Positions 23,817 through 33,240 of a DNA stretch of 64,000 nucleotides are shown piece after piece. The first letter of the stretch is position 1; the number at the start of each line of letters is the position of its first letter. Source of the stretch: Fasciolopsis buskii (Eukaryota > Platyhelminthes > Trematoda > Plagiorchiida > Fasciolidae); the NCBI GenBank assembly GCA_008360955.1, contig LUCM01002856.1, positions 132,588-196,587 of the forward strand. The letters are read 5' to 3'. Position numbers and translations under genes: made by a program. The notes under the pieces were generated by a model, which was given only the letters and a program-made list of their open reading frames with translations, made no database searches and was not told the origin of the DNA.

Positions 23817-26184
23817 CTGCATGGGAGTAAATTTTCATAAATTACTGTTGATCAGAATTTATCACGCTAAACCCCACGGGTGTGAAAAACATTAGTTGAG
23901 CTGTTGTCGGTTTCCATAGATCATGTGTGAACAACTGATATCCACAAATGAGGTTTCCACAAACAGGTTATTTGTGCATATCCAACATCTCGTGAGAGTA
24001 CGGTTTCTTGCCATTCCTGAGGTAAAGTGTTCGTGTAAAAATAAATGTCTTGCAACTACCTCACATGTGCCTCTCGTTGATAAGCTACAACCGTATAGGG
24101 AGCGACAGTATGAACAATGTCGCGCTGATATGCATGAAAGAAGAATTAGCAAACCAGCTGTTTGTCCGCTTCTGTTTCTCCAAGAAACACTGTTTTTAGA
24201 CACTGGTACTTTTGCCACTGGTTATCGATCAACCATTAGCATATGAGTCTTCTGAGGGTCACGTGATAAGAAGCGACTGCAATATGATTCGAAATCTGCT
24301 TATCGGGATACAATAGGATTTTAAACCAGAATAGGTCACGTGATTGCATTGCCAATGTTCAAATTTGCACGCGACTAGCAAACTGGTTAATAGTGGGACC
24401 GGAAACGGACGTCGTAGTACGACTAAATTGTTCTGTCAGATAATATGGTTTTGACATTCCGTAGTTTGGTGTTAAAAGGGCGTGAAATGAACTTTGCAGA
24501 GATTGATCAGTGGATGTAATTGTCCCTGTCAGTTGGATCTCCACTTATATTTTATAATTAACAAAAACGGAATTCAATAACACTGTTTCGTAGAACCCAA
24601 CAACATCACACCCTCTTTACAGTACCATCCAAGTAATGTCATACAAGGCAAATTATTGTTTGCTTTTTCTTTTCCGCATTACTTGCCGAGAAAATCCCAC
24701 ATTGTATAACAGCAATGATAGCTTGATGTATCATCAACCTAAGGGTTACACAATGCGATGAGAAGCAAGTCCTTAATTTAGTCATATCAATCACCATTTC
24801 ATTCAAACTGGCTTGGTGTTTTCCTTAAAATTTACTTTGTTGTGCTTCGAGAACTGCAATGGCACAAAAACAAAAGGAACTTTACTTTCTACGTTTCTTC
24901 TTGGTGGCATGGCTCCCGGAAGCAAATTACACGAGTGAATATTTAGCGCTGCACGACTAGCGGAAGTTCACCGGTTTGATTCCGGCTAGTGGTGCGGAAG
25001 TGGATTTCACATTCTGTGCAACTTTAATGTTGTTTGCTGGTTTAGCGCAAATAGGCAACACCTAGAAATTATCGATCCAGTTGGTTCTGTGACTTTTTCA
25101 TTTGAGATGATCGATAATCTGGCCGATCATGCCACATCAGCTTCATCAGCCAACCCCATGATCAGTGGCATCGGTTCGCCGGAATTCTCTTGTCCCTAAG
25201 GCTGACCTCATTTCGGGACTGGGTCATCCGGAACGAAATGCTGACCGCCCCTAGGCGATGAATCAGCTCATTTCAGGGCATGCAATCAAACAGGACAAAA
25301 TACCGGATTGATATTGATGAAAGCCCGCTTAGCTGGAAAAAGCTGAAGGGCTTGGCGCGTACCGGTCATTTCGATATGACTGAAACTTTTCTGAACGTTA
25401 CAATTCGGGAAAATGTTAGCCATTGGTTGGAGTGCTAGACAAAACTTGGTTCAACGTGGCTCGTACCCATGACACGATGCAATAGTATGAAAATCGTAGT
25501 CCGTAAACTGACTCAGATGAGCAGAGTTAATGCTCGTGGTTATTAGACTAATTTCGAATGATCAGGTGACACAGCTACAAATTTGCTTTCTGAGAAATTA
25601 GTTAGCTTTGCTTTGGACCGACGGATTACCTCTAAATTAGACGGCTGTGCGAGGTACGTGCTGGAAATGTGCGGACGGTTGATGACCATTTGGAACTGGA
25701 CGGCGAAGCTATGGCGTAAGCACGATGGGAGAGGCGAAGCAAAACGGAAGTAATATGAAGTATTCAATTTACGTGGCAACGAAATGTGGTAAAGTAGTTA
25801 GCTGACAAACCTAAGCATGATAATAACGGGCAACGGAATAGGTGATTCGTTACGGATTGCGATAGACTCGATTTAACAGCAAGCTGACTCCAAGTACTGC
25901 CCCGGTATATCTCACTTACCTAAGCACCTCATGTTATTCAAGTCAGCGGACTATAATATTTGGTAAAATAAAACTTTAGACCATCTTTTTGCATCCTGAA
26001 ATAGAACTGGGGTTATGCTGTAAGACGGAACGCCCCGTAGAGCTGGCACTTATGGTAATATCAGAAGCTGCCATGTTCACAGTTCTTTCAACTCCGCTCT
26101 ATAGTTTTTCCTCCGGTTAGTAAAACGTCAATTCGCCGCGACTGATCGTAAGCAGTTTGTATTTGTTTTTTTGTCTGGTTTAAG
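23736..26184 (+). other. Intron 4 of the RxLF-repeat gene
   Basis: 2449 nt, GTAAGC to GGTTTAAG. Holds an (AT)n run at 23779-23811, two TCACGTGA palindromes (24259-24266, 24336-24343) and a possible decayed tRNA-like stretch near 24945-25010 (GGTTTGATTCC), too weak to call. Confidence 0.55.
23779..23811. repeat. (AT)n microsatellite
   Basis: Uninterrupted AT dinucleotides just inside intron 4. Confidence 0.95.
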
Positions 26185-26301
26185 ATCGACTAAAAGAAAA
26201 CACACGAAGAGAAAAGCGAAGCGGGATGAAGACAATTTGCTTGTGGACATTCGCGCGCTTTTCGCCGGAGAGAAAACCAACGGAAAGAAGAGCAAAGCCA
26301 A
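26185..26301 (+). CDS. Exon 5, RxLF cassette 4
   Basis: 117 nt (39 codons), phase 2 at both ends; acceptor TGGTTTAAG, donor GTACGT at 26302 (weaker than the others). Encodes STKRKHTKRKAKRDEDNLLVD-IRALF-AGEKTNGKKSKA. The core IRALF (26249-26263) begins at codon 22. It is flanked on both sides by lysine/arginine clusters that look like nuclear-localisation signals, and an acidic spacer separates them from the motif. It shares its first two residues (ST) and exact length with exon 4. Of the cassettes it most resembles the p107-type context RxLF-x-x-E. Confidence 0.75.
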
Positions 26302-26689
26302 GTACGTCCATTTTCAGTAGACTTGTTATCGCGCAAACACTCGGAAATGCTTAATTACTGCGTAAAAAGGAGTTCGTGACCTTATCTGTGTGATGAACAA
26401 ATAAAACGGTCCCAGTTATTTGCACTCAATTACTGATATATTATGAACATGTCCTTAAATTTGTGCGCGGTATTTTCACTTCTGCCGGCATTCTCATGGA
26501 ATATCTCGACATGCTCATCGGAAATTTGGCCCAGAATGTCTGCAAAGCGACAGAACAGGAAACATAGGCTTCTGGTATGAAGTTGGCTCGTAATGTTCCT
26601 TCAACGTTGGAAATTCTATGCTTCCAGAATCAGAACAGCTTGCCAAATCCCAATGGTGATTAAAGTGCAGCACCGTGATATTTTGCGCC

Positions 26690-26895
26690 GCGTTTAATGC
26701 ATGAGTGCACTGGACGGGGGCATGCTGTTCTCTTCACAAAGAAGGGAATCGTAAGCGTGACCTTGAAATTTAGAGTGCCACAGAGCCACATACAGTCCGG
26801 CTAGGTCAGGTACGGTACGAGGCGGGGAACGACGAGTTGCCGTCTACCACAAAAGTGATTGGCGGACCTGGGATCTGGAACTTATGACTTTCTGG
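26690..26895 (+). repeat. Family B dispersed repeat, copy 1
   Basis: Aligns with 30056-30250: GCATGAGTGCACTGG-like start, CCTTGAAATTTAGAGTGCCACAG-like middle, and GTGATTGGCGGACCTGGGATCTGG near the end. The shared GGCGGACCYGG-ATYYG segment faintly resembles a tRNA B-box, so it may be an old SINE. No coding sequence is seen. Confidence 0.6.
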
Positions 26896-26988
26896 TTACA
26901 GATGCTCAATCCACCTCATTAGGGCTTATCATATATATTTTTTCTGGTGAGACATATCAATTCTGAATGTACAGGTACAAGGATGTTT

Positions 26989-27172
26989 GGAGAAGAGAAC
27001 ACCGGGTAGGCACACCTGATGAGCGACAGTAACCGCGAAACCGGTCGTGTGCTCCCGGGAAAATTTCGTTCACTCATCCAGATGCTGTTTGCTGTTTCTA
27101 TGTATACATATGTATATTCTGGGGCATTCTGCCCTCGTTCCTAAGGTTGGCTCAGCCCAACTGACAAAGAAT
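26989..27172 (+). repeat. Family A repeat, best-preserved copy
   Basis: Contains the complete hammerhead fold listed separately, then a body with TTCACTCATCCAGATGCTG and GGGGCATTCTGCCCTCGTTCC. These align with the 1383 copy. It has no open frame, so it is a non-autonomous element or a terminal repeat of one. Confidence 0.75.
27002..27058 (+). ncRNA. Hammerhead ribozyme, canonical core
   Basis: Parts read from the sequence: outer stem I CCGGG/CCCGG (27002-27006 with 27054-27058), internal loop, inner stem I GCACAC/GTGTGC (27010-27015 with 27047-27052), core CTGATGA (27016-27022), stem II GCG/CGC with an 8-nt loop (27023-27036), GAA (27037-27039), stem III ACC/GGT (27040-27045) with no loop, and C at 27046 completing the GUC cleavage triplet. 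Cleavage is predicted after 27046. All conserved core bases are present. The loopless, self-complementary stem III implies action as a dimer or in tandem transcripts, as described for hammerheads of Penelope-like elements and retrozymes. It lies in intron 5 in sense orientation, so it could cut the pre-mRNA. Confidence 0.8.
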
Positions 27173-27250
27173 TATCAACGAATCACAGTTGTGGTTCTTC
27201 TCTGGACTCTTCGACGAAATGCTTCCATGCATACTCCTGACGCCACAAAT

Positions 27251-27253
<3 letters not shown>

Positions 27254-27285
<32 letters not shown>
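27254..27285. repeat. (AT)n microsatellite
   Basis: Sixteen AT units in intron 5, soon after the family A repeat. Confidence 0.95.
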
Positions 27286-27288
<3 letters not shown>

Positions 27289-27499
27289 TTCAGAAATTCT
27301 GCACTGGATGAATGTTTTGGCCGATAACTGGTCGATAATGCACCATTTTGAACACAAACACAGGTCTGCAAAACTTGCTGTTCTTACTAGGAGTTGGCAG
27401 TGGATTTATTCTCCTAGAAAAGCCTGTCAAACAATCAAATTGGAAATCTTCCCTTGTTCGAGCAGGAATACAATAAAACCAGATACGGTTAATTTACAT

Positions 27500-27521
27500 C
27501 AGCGCATCAGCTGATGCGCTG
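27500..27521. repeat. Perfect 22-bp palindrome
   Basis: CAGCGCATCAG followed directly by its reverse complement, with no spacer. It can extrude as a cruciform or bind a dimeric factor. It lies in intron 5 with no repeat partner seen. Confidence 0.85.
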
Positions 27522-28885
27522 GCATAGCAACTAGTGGCTTAAATCCTCGTGACTTGGATAGCACGTGCATTGCCATGCGGAAATGTGACACTGCTATTTC
27601 CGCAATCCCGCCAGTCAAATGCCGGATCTTAGCTTCGTTCCCCGGGGTCGCAGTGGGAATTAAATCCTCCTACATGGAATTACAGTCATGTAACGTCTGG
27701 ATATGCGGACATGTGGACGATCAAGGGATATGATCGCGCATGATAGAACCAAAGAAGAAATTTGCGTGCCTCAGGGAAAGATTGGACTATAGGTGAAAAA
27801 CGAATCAGCGACTTTACACAGAGCATGTGTCTGAGCTTGAGTGCAAATCTAATATGAGAATTTCTAGAAGCGATGATTCGCGCTTACCCGGTTTGATTAA
27901 GTCACGTGATTCCGTCACTCGTTTGTCCGGGATGGCCTTAGGTTCAAAATTCAAATATCCGGGCTGAATGTGGGGTTGGAAATGTCGACATCCATGGGTG
28001 CTCTACAGGACCATGCTGATCACAGGACTTCATTGTCACTCGACAACCAAATAAAGCGATAAAAATTGGAAAAAATTAAACCAAAATATTACTGAACCGA
28101 TTAAAGTGAGAAAAGTGTGTGACGCTGTCGAGATTTGGAAACACACGAAAGCCGTTTTTCAGATGTTCGGGCTCTCATTGTCTTGGACCAGGCGAGTACT
28201 TTCTAGATTTATTCACTCTGTTAAAACAATGGCGGATTATTTTCAACCCAGATCACATGAATAACACTAGTTGAAACAAGGATTCATCATATTTTGCTCT
28301 TTAACACTTCCTTTATTTTAGGAATGTCAAAGGTAATTGGGGTATAGTTCACCGCCTTTGCGGGGGCCATAGTTTGACTGTCACGATATTCGCAGTGTGG
28401 ATTTGAAGTCACACCTAAACAGTAGCACAGATCAACGTCCTAAGAAGACTGGAATCCTGAAAAGTTCTCAGATCGCCTGCCTGTGCCGCGTGTTAGTGCA
28501 TGATCAGGGGGGCCTGAGGACACCGAATGACCCAATTCGGACGTAGAGATTAGGTCTCATTGTATGACAAACAAATTACGGCAAATGACTTTCGATTCTG
28601 GGCACCTGTCAGTCAGCTAACAAATGCGAACCTGGCGTAATTTGACAAGGTCAAGTGACAGACCGTGGAAGCACGATTCTTGAAATATACAAAATATTAT
28701 ACCACATTACGTATCAGAAATCACATCAGAACAATTCCTACTTACCAGACCATATGACTGCTACATTTTCCACTTGAATTGCTCAAACAAGCACGATTTC
28801 CCGGAGGTCTGTTTGTCATATTTTGCCTTGAATTGAACGTATGACCGTCTCCACCCCGTTCCGTCTTGTCTACCGTTATTTTTAG

Positions 28886-29297
28886 AAAAACTGCCTCAAA
28901 ACGATCCTCGGTTCAAGCATCGCAGCTGCAGAGACCAAACCTGCTTTGCATAAACTCGAACAATCAAACTGACCACGTTCATCCTGGGGTCGACGCAAAA
29001 GAGGAGGGCAAATCCGACTCCGACTGGATTAAAGATGCCGAAATTGTGGAAAACGAGCTACCTTGGACTGATCCAAAGCCGAATGACCCCGGGACGAGAA
29101 AACCAGACGCTATGGAAACAGAGCCTACCGTGACCTCAAATCAGGAAGAGACGATGCAAGACCGAACAAAAGTCAACGACAACAATTGCGACGAGGTCGA
29201 CGCTGAGGTCGACGCGGAAGACAACGATAAGGATGATGATAGTGAAGCCGGTGAAGCGGCCAATGACTGGGTTATCGTGGACCTGGATTATGAGTAA
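28886..29297 (+). CDS. Last exon (6) of the RxLF-repeat protein, acidic C-terminus
   Basis: Acceptor TTATTTTTAG at 28885, phase 2, stop TAA at 29295-29297; 136 codons plus one base. No RxLF motif. The segment is hydrophilic and acidic (EVDAEVDAEDNDKDDDSEAGE) and ends EAANDWVIVDLDYE. DWVIV, preceded by acidic residues and followed by DLD, fits the Atg8/LC3-interacting (LIR) pattern and is close in form to the GWLIIDL motif of TP53INP proteins. SDSDWIKDAEIV is a second, imperfect Trp site. Fold is probably disordered. No canonical AATAAA follows within about 450 nt; one at about 31006 is possible. Function is unknown. Confidence 0.8.
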
Positions 29298-29768
29298 ATG
29301 TATCGCTCCAGAATTCGTCCGTTGTCGCAAATTTGTTGTCGCATCTAGCCCCTCCAATCGTCTACACCCCCCACCTCATTATTATTATAACTCTTCCTGT
29401 TGTAGTTGGCCGATTCCAGTCATATCAACAGCAACAACAAGAACAACAACAGCCGAAAAAGAGGAACTAAAATTTGACTTGTTGTCTATTCGTTTTAACT
29501 CAGGAAATGTAGCCACTTTTCCAATTTCCATTTGCCAAAAAAAACATCCGACAAAAAGAAATCCGAAGACAAACAAGAACGAGTACAAAGCCATTTGAGT
29601 GTTGCTTGTGAAAGCAGACAGCTAGCTTAGCTTGTACAAGCGAATTGCGCTTTTCACATGACGAATTTGCAACAGACAACAAGTTGTTTGTGACCTCCCT
29701 TGTCCACTGGTTCCATCGGCAATTTACTCAACTGTTTTCCGTCGGATTTATTTGACTTCTTTTATTCG
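29298..29768. other. 3' flank between convergent genes
   Basis: Probably the 3' UTR of the plus-strand gene and of the proposed minus-strand exon at 29769. The 121-codon plus frame at 29233-29598 overlaps the real exon in another frame and is rejected. Confidence 0.45.
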
Positions 29769-29989
29769 CTATTCTGGTTTGCTTTTAAATCTATCCTTGC
29801 TCGTATTTGACGGCTTCGATCTCAGAGTCCCAGTATCTTCGCCGCTCCTATTTTCTGTTGACGTTTTTTGACAAATTCCACCCCCGCACGCGAACGCGTC
29901 ATTAATTTCGCTCATGGTTTGTCTCAGTGTGACCTTGGGGTCATAAATTACCTTTCCATCTGTCCACTCACTTATCATGTCCTCGAAGC
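29769..29989 (-). CDS. Probable terminal exon of an unrecognised minus-strand gene
   Basis: 221 nt on the minus strand with a good acceptor (CGTCTATTTCAG) just upstream of 29989, opening after one codon base, and a TAG at 29769-29771. Encodes FEDMISEWTDGKVIYDPKV, then TLRQTMSEINDAF and a Ser/Thr/Lys-rich hydrophilic tail ending KSKPE. The first half has a natural amphipathic pattern, and a clean splice site leads straight into it. I recognise no family. Upstream exons should lie above 30000; frames near 33297-33536 and 34374-34762 (minus) are possible but unproven. It is tail-to-tail with the RxLF gene, about 470 nt away. Confidence 0.42.
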
Positions 29990-30055
29990 CTGAAATAGAC
30001 GTTTTGAAAAGATTTTCTAATCTGATTTCCAGTCAGTGTTCGAATAACTTTCTTC

Positions 30056-30250
30056 TTCATGCATGAATGCAGTGGAAGAGACATGCTCCGTTATGATTGG
30101 AGCTAGAGGACGAGAGTGATCGGTAACTACAACCTTGAAAATTGGTGTAGCATAGAACCACATAAAGGCGCATTTGGTCGGACGATGGCGAATTAGCGTC
30201 TATCGCCAAAGTGACCGGCGGACCCGGAATTCGATCCTTTGATCATTTTG
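30056..30250 (+). repeat. Family B dispersed repeat, copy 2
   Basis: Matches 26690-26895: GCATGAATGCAGTGG, CCTTGAAAATTGGTGTAGC, GTGACCGGCGGACCCGG, ATTCGATCC. Same orientation as the first copy. Confidence 0.6.
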
Positions 30251-31274
30251 GTGTTTGAACAACTGGATCATATCGAGTAAAAGTTCAGACAAACTTGGAT
30301 TCCCATGGAATTTCCGTCTTTAGCTAGCCCACCGGGATCATTTATTACCCTCCGGATTTTGTTGACTAGCCTCTTGTTATCTGCTAAGTGCCTTTGGCTA
30401 TCAGGTAGTGGCGGCGGAAAGGTTGAAACAAGCCCACTTTTCTATCTGGCATGGTCACTTGTCTAGGTTCGACAGTTCGCTCACACTGAACAAGGGTAAG
30501 TTCGTAATAGCTATTGAAAGTTTGCTACGGCCACACCAGGGTATTCCTGAGACACGAATCCAATTGAGTGACCCTCAATATAAATCCAATTATTTCCGAT
30601 AGAACTCATCAGTCAACATGGGACTGATTTTCAGCCTTGGGCTGCATACAACCTGATAAAGCGACGATGTGGCTTACTCTATGTTTGCGAATAAACTTCC
30701 GTCTTCTGGTAAAAAAAGGTCGATTGTTTTTGGAACGACCACTTATCGAACGGGGTTTCAATTATTTTGACCCACTCTCAGGAAGCATTGAACCACTACT
30801 GGACGTTTGATAATCTCGACTCGGTTGTCATGGTTTCAATCTTCTCGAGCATAACATAGGACTATTCTCCCTGGTCACCCTTATTGACTGTTTGCTGGTC
30901 TGTTTGCGGTTAGTATGACTCCATTGTTCAGCGACGAAAACATTTTCTTCATTATTTCAAAATCGCTGTTTTGATGCTGAAACCTACCTTGTACAATGAA
31001 GTTTGAAATAAAGAAAATGTGAGTGTATGAAGTCTGAATGCTGTCTTTCCGTTATTTTGGTCAACTGAGCCCTCGAATCACGTGATTCGTCACCAAATGG
31101 CAATTGAACTGATGAAAACTTTCAGTCGTTTTGCAAGGTTTCTCTTATTCACAATAACGGTCGTAACAAGAGGCCTTGGCTTACCGGCTAAAAGATTCCC
31201 AGGGGAAATAAATCTAAACCATTTGCTGTGAGAATTTCAGCTCACGGTTTTGAACTCCCGTATGCGAACAAGGA
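30251..31274. other. No gene recognised
   Basis: No domain or repeat. One TCACGTGA palindrome is at 31078-31085. An AATAAA at about 31006 with GT-rich sequence after it could be a poly(A) signal for the plus-strand gene. Confidence 0.35.
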
Positions 31275-31521
31275 ATCACTATCAAAACCAAATGATGTAA
31301 GGAGTGTATCGATGCGCCATGTATTGGTTTTAATTGTGAATGATATAATGTTAATGACACAGCGTTGTTGGTAGATGTAATGCGCCAACGTTTCGACTAC
31401 CGTGGCTGGTTTTTCTCAAGGCAAGTTTTTGATTGCAAAGCTTGCCTTGAGAAAGGTAGTAGAAACGTTAGCGAATCACATCTACCAACAACGCTGTTAT
31501 TACTATTATATCATGCACAAT
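31275..31521. repeat. Family C foldback repeat, inverted pair
   Basis: Left arm 31333-31425 and right arm 31441-31521 are imperfect inverted copies that meet at CTCAAGGCAAG/CTTGCCTTGAG, so the locus can form a long hairpin. Each arm carries the family C signature: TTGAGAAA, a short stem, CGAAACGTT(G/A)GCG, then ATCTACCAACAACGCTG and ATTATATCAT. The sequence left of the left arm (31275-31332: GATGTAAGGAGTGTATCGATGCGCCATGTATTGGTTT) is the inverse of the tail of the 36669 copy. Confidence 0.85.
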
Positions 31522-33062
31522 AAAAAAGAGTTAGAGGAACGTTATTTCATGCTACGACGACGGTTGGCAAGAGACAAACCGGTGCTAGCGTAGTTAACCA
31601 ACATTCTGTTTCCCAGCGCATTTCGTCAACTTGCCTGAACTTCGCTGTCCGTAATCTTCGCAAAATTCCTTTCTATTCTTTTTACAATTCAACTATTTTT
31701 TCCGTCGTGTGATTTTTTAGGAATACGCAACTTGGTTTCAAAGGCTGACAGGCAGCTCATGAAGCGTTTTTAGGCCACCGGAATGTATGCATTCAATGGA
31801 CGAGTCACTTGCATCTTCGGATTGAGAATACGAATGAACCGGATCACAAAAGCCGGAAATCTCGATCATACGCAGGGCGAGACGACAATTCCGTCTGGTA
31901 CATTGTGGGGTATATTTAGGCCAAACCTATCAGGTCTTGAAATTTCGAAATGTGTTTGTCAAAAGTTCGCATATAGCCTGTTATCTCGGAAAAAATACAC
32001 TAGCACAGGAAGTGGGTGAATTAAGAAAGAGGCGGGAAGTTACCGAAGTGTCAAAAATTTTGTTCTAAGCATTTCTGTAATGAGTTCAGGGTGTTGTTTC
32101 AATACTGAGCAACGTCTTCCGATATTTAGTTTTCTCTCACTCGAAAGTGCTATCGTTAGGAATACACCGGAATGATACAAATAACTTTTGAAGGATATTT
32201 ATCTCCGGCGCTAAGACGTTTTGGGAGAGAGAGAGAGAGAGAGAGAGAGGTGGACCACTGTAGGCATCAGACCAAACACACACGTATGTCGCGATAACTA
32301 AGGAGATTGCATGTAAAATCGTCTGTGGATAAAGAAGAAGGGCATTCTGAAATCTCTGATCTGCAATAAATGAGCTAGACTAATCTGCATTCACGTGGAC
32401 CGAAGACCACGAGTGCGGTGGACTCGACATGCAGTGTTCATTTGTTCAATATTTCTTTTGATAAACCCGCCCGTCAGTCCATCTTAAATCAGTCTTAGCC
32501 GTGTACATCCCATAGAAATACTAAACTAAAACCGTTCAATCACTCGCGTTCGATCACCGTTGTTTGGTTGACGATGATTCACACAAGTCTGGAACAAGAT
32601 ACGTGGTTTTTTGAACACCTCTGTAACGTAATATGCACAATATGTTTAATCGCATATGGAGCTCATAATCACCGCTGATATTCCGAGCGTTTTGTACCTT
32701 CGCATTCAACTGAGGTTTGCAAAAAGCTCAATCTGTCTTGCCACATTCGGTAACAGTCTGTCTCTACCGAGTCCAATGCATTCATGGTCTTTGGTCCACG
32801 TGAACGCAGATCGACCTGGCTCATTCATTTGGTCAAATAAAAATCGTGGTCAATAAACAAGACTCAACCAATTGTGAACTAATTTCAAATTTTCCGATTC
32901 TCAACTTGGACTTTATCGTCGTCAACTTGACCACGTAACCATGTTCGGTATTGTGGATGAGAAGTCTCAGATTTTCCTTCTTTCCCTTTGGTTGAAGCAA
33001 GCGAACGGAAGATCGATTCGCACAAATTGTCAAGAATGGGGCCATTTGCCAACACAAATCGG
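31522..33062. other. No gene recognised; (GA)n at 32224-32249
   Basis: A short GA microsatellite is clear. Short open frames (31783-32019, 32656-32856 plus) show no known motif. Confidence 0.4.
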
Positions 33063-33240
33063 ACTGGCGGTGACCGAACGGATAAGGTCATGGCGTTTGG
33101 ACGCGAAGGTCGCAGGTTCGAATCCTCTCGCCGCCGGTCAACTTCCCCACTTGGCAGCCCTCTGCTGGCCGCGGCCGCCTTCCTGAAAATTGATGTACAT
33201 TGTTATTTCGTTAATAAAGAAAGTAAAAAAATAAAAGATA
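33063..33240 (+). mobile_element. tRNA-derived SINE, copy 3
   Basis: Same head and body as copy 1: TGGCGGTGACCGAACGGATAAGG, B-box GGTTCGAATCC, CCGCCGG end, CAACTTCCCCACTTGGCAGC, and a tail TTAATAAAGAAAG followed by A-rich sequence. A-box and B-box are both near-consensus. The acceptor stem is slightly eroded on the 5' side (ACTGGCGG). Confidence 0.88.

Larger units (their letters stand above)
26302..28885 (+). other. Intron 5 of the RxLF-repeat gene
   Basis: 2584 nt, GTACGT to TTATTTTTAG. Contains family B repeat sequence (26690-26895), the best hammerhead copy of family A (26989-27172), an (AT)n run and a 22-bp perfect palindrome at 27500-27521. Confidence 0.6.

Noticed and set aside
28150..28196. 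TTTTTCAG followed by GTTCGGGCTCTC (VRAL) as another cassette exon
   Set aside because: In the phase-2 frame required by the gene it reads differently and does not carry RxLF.
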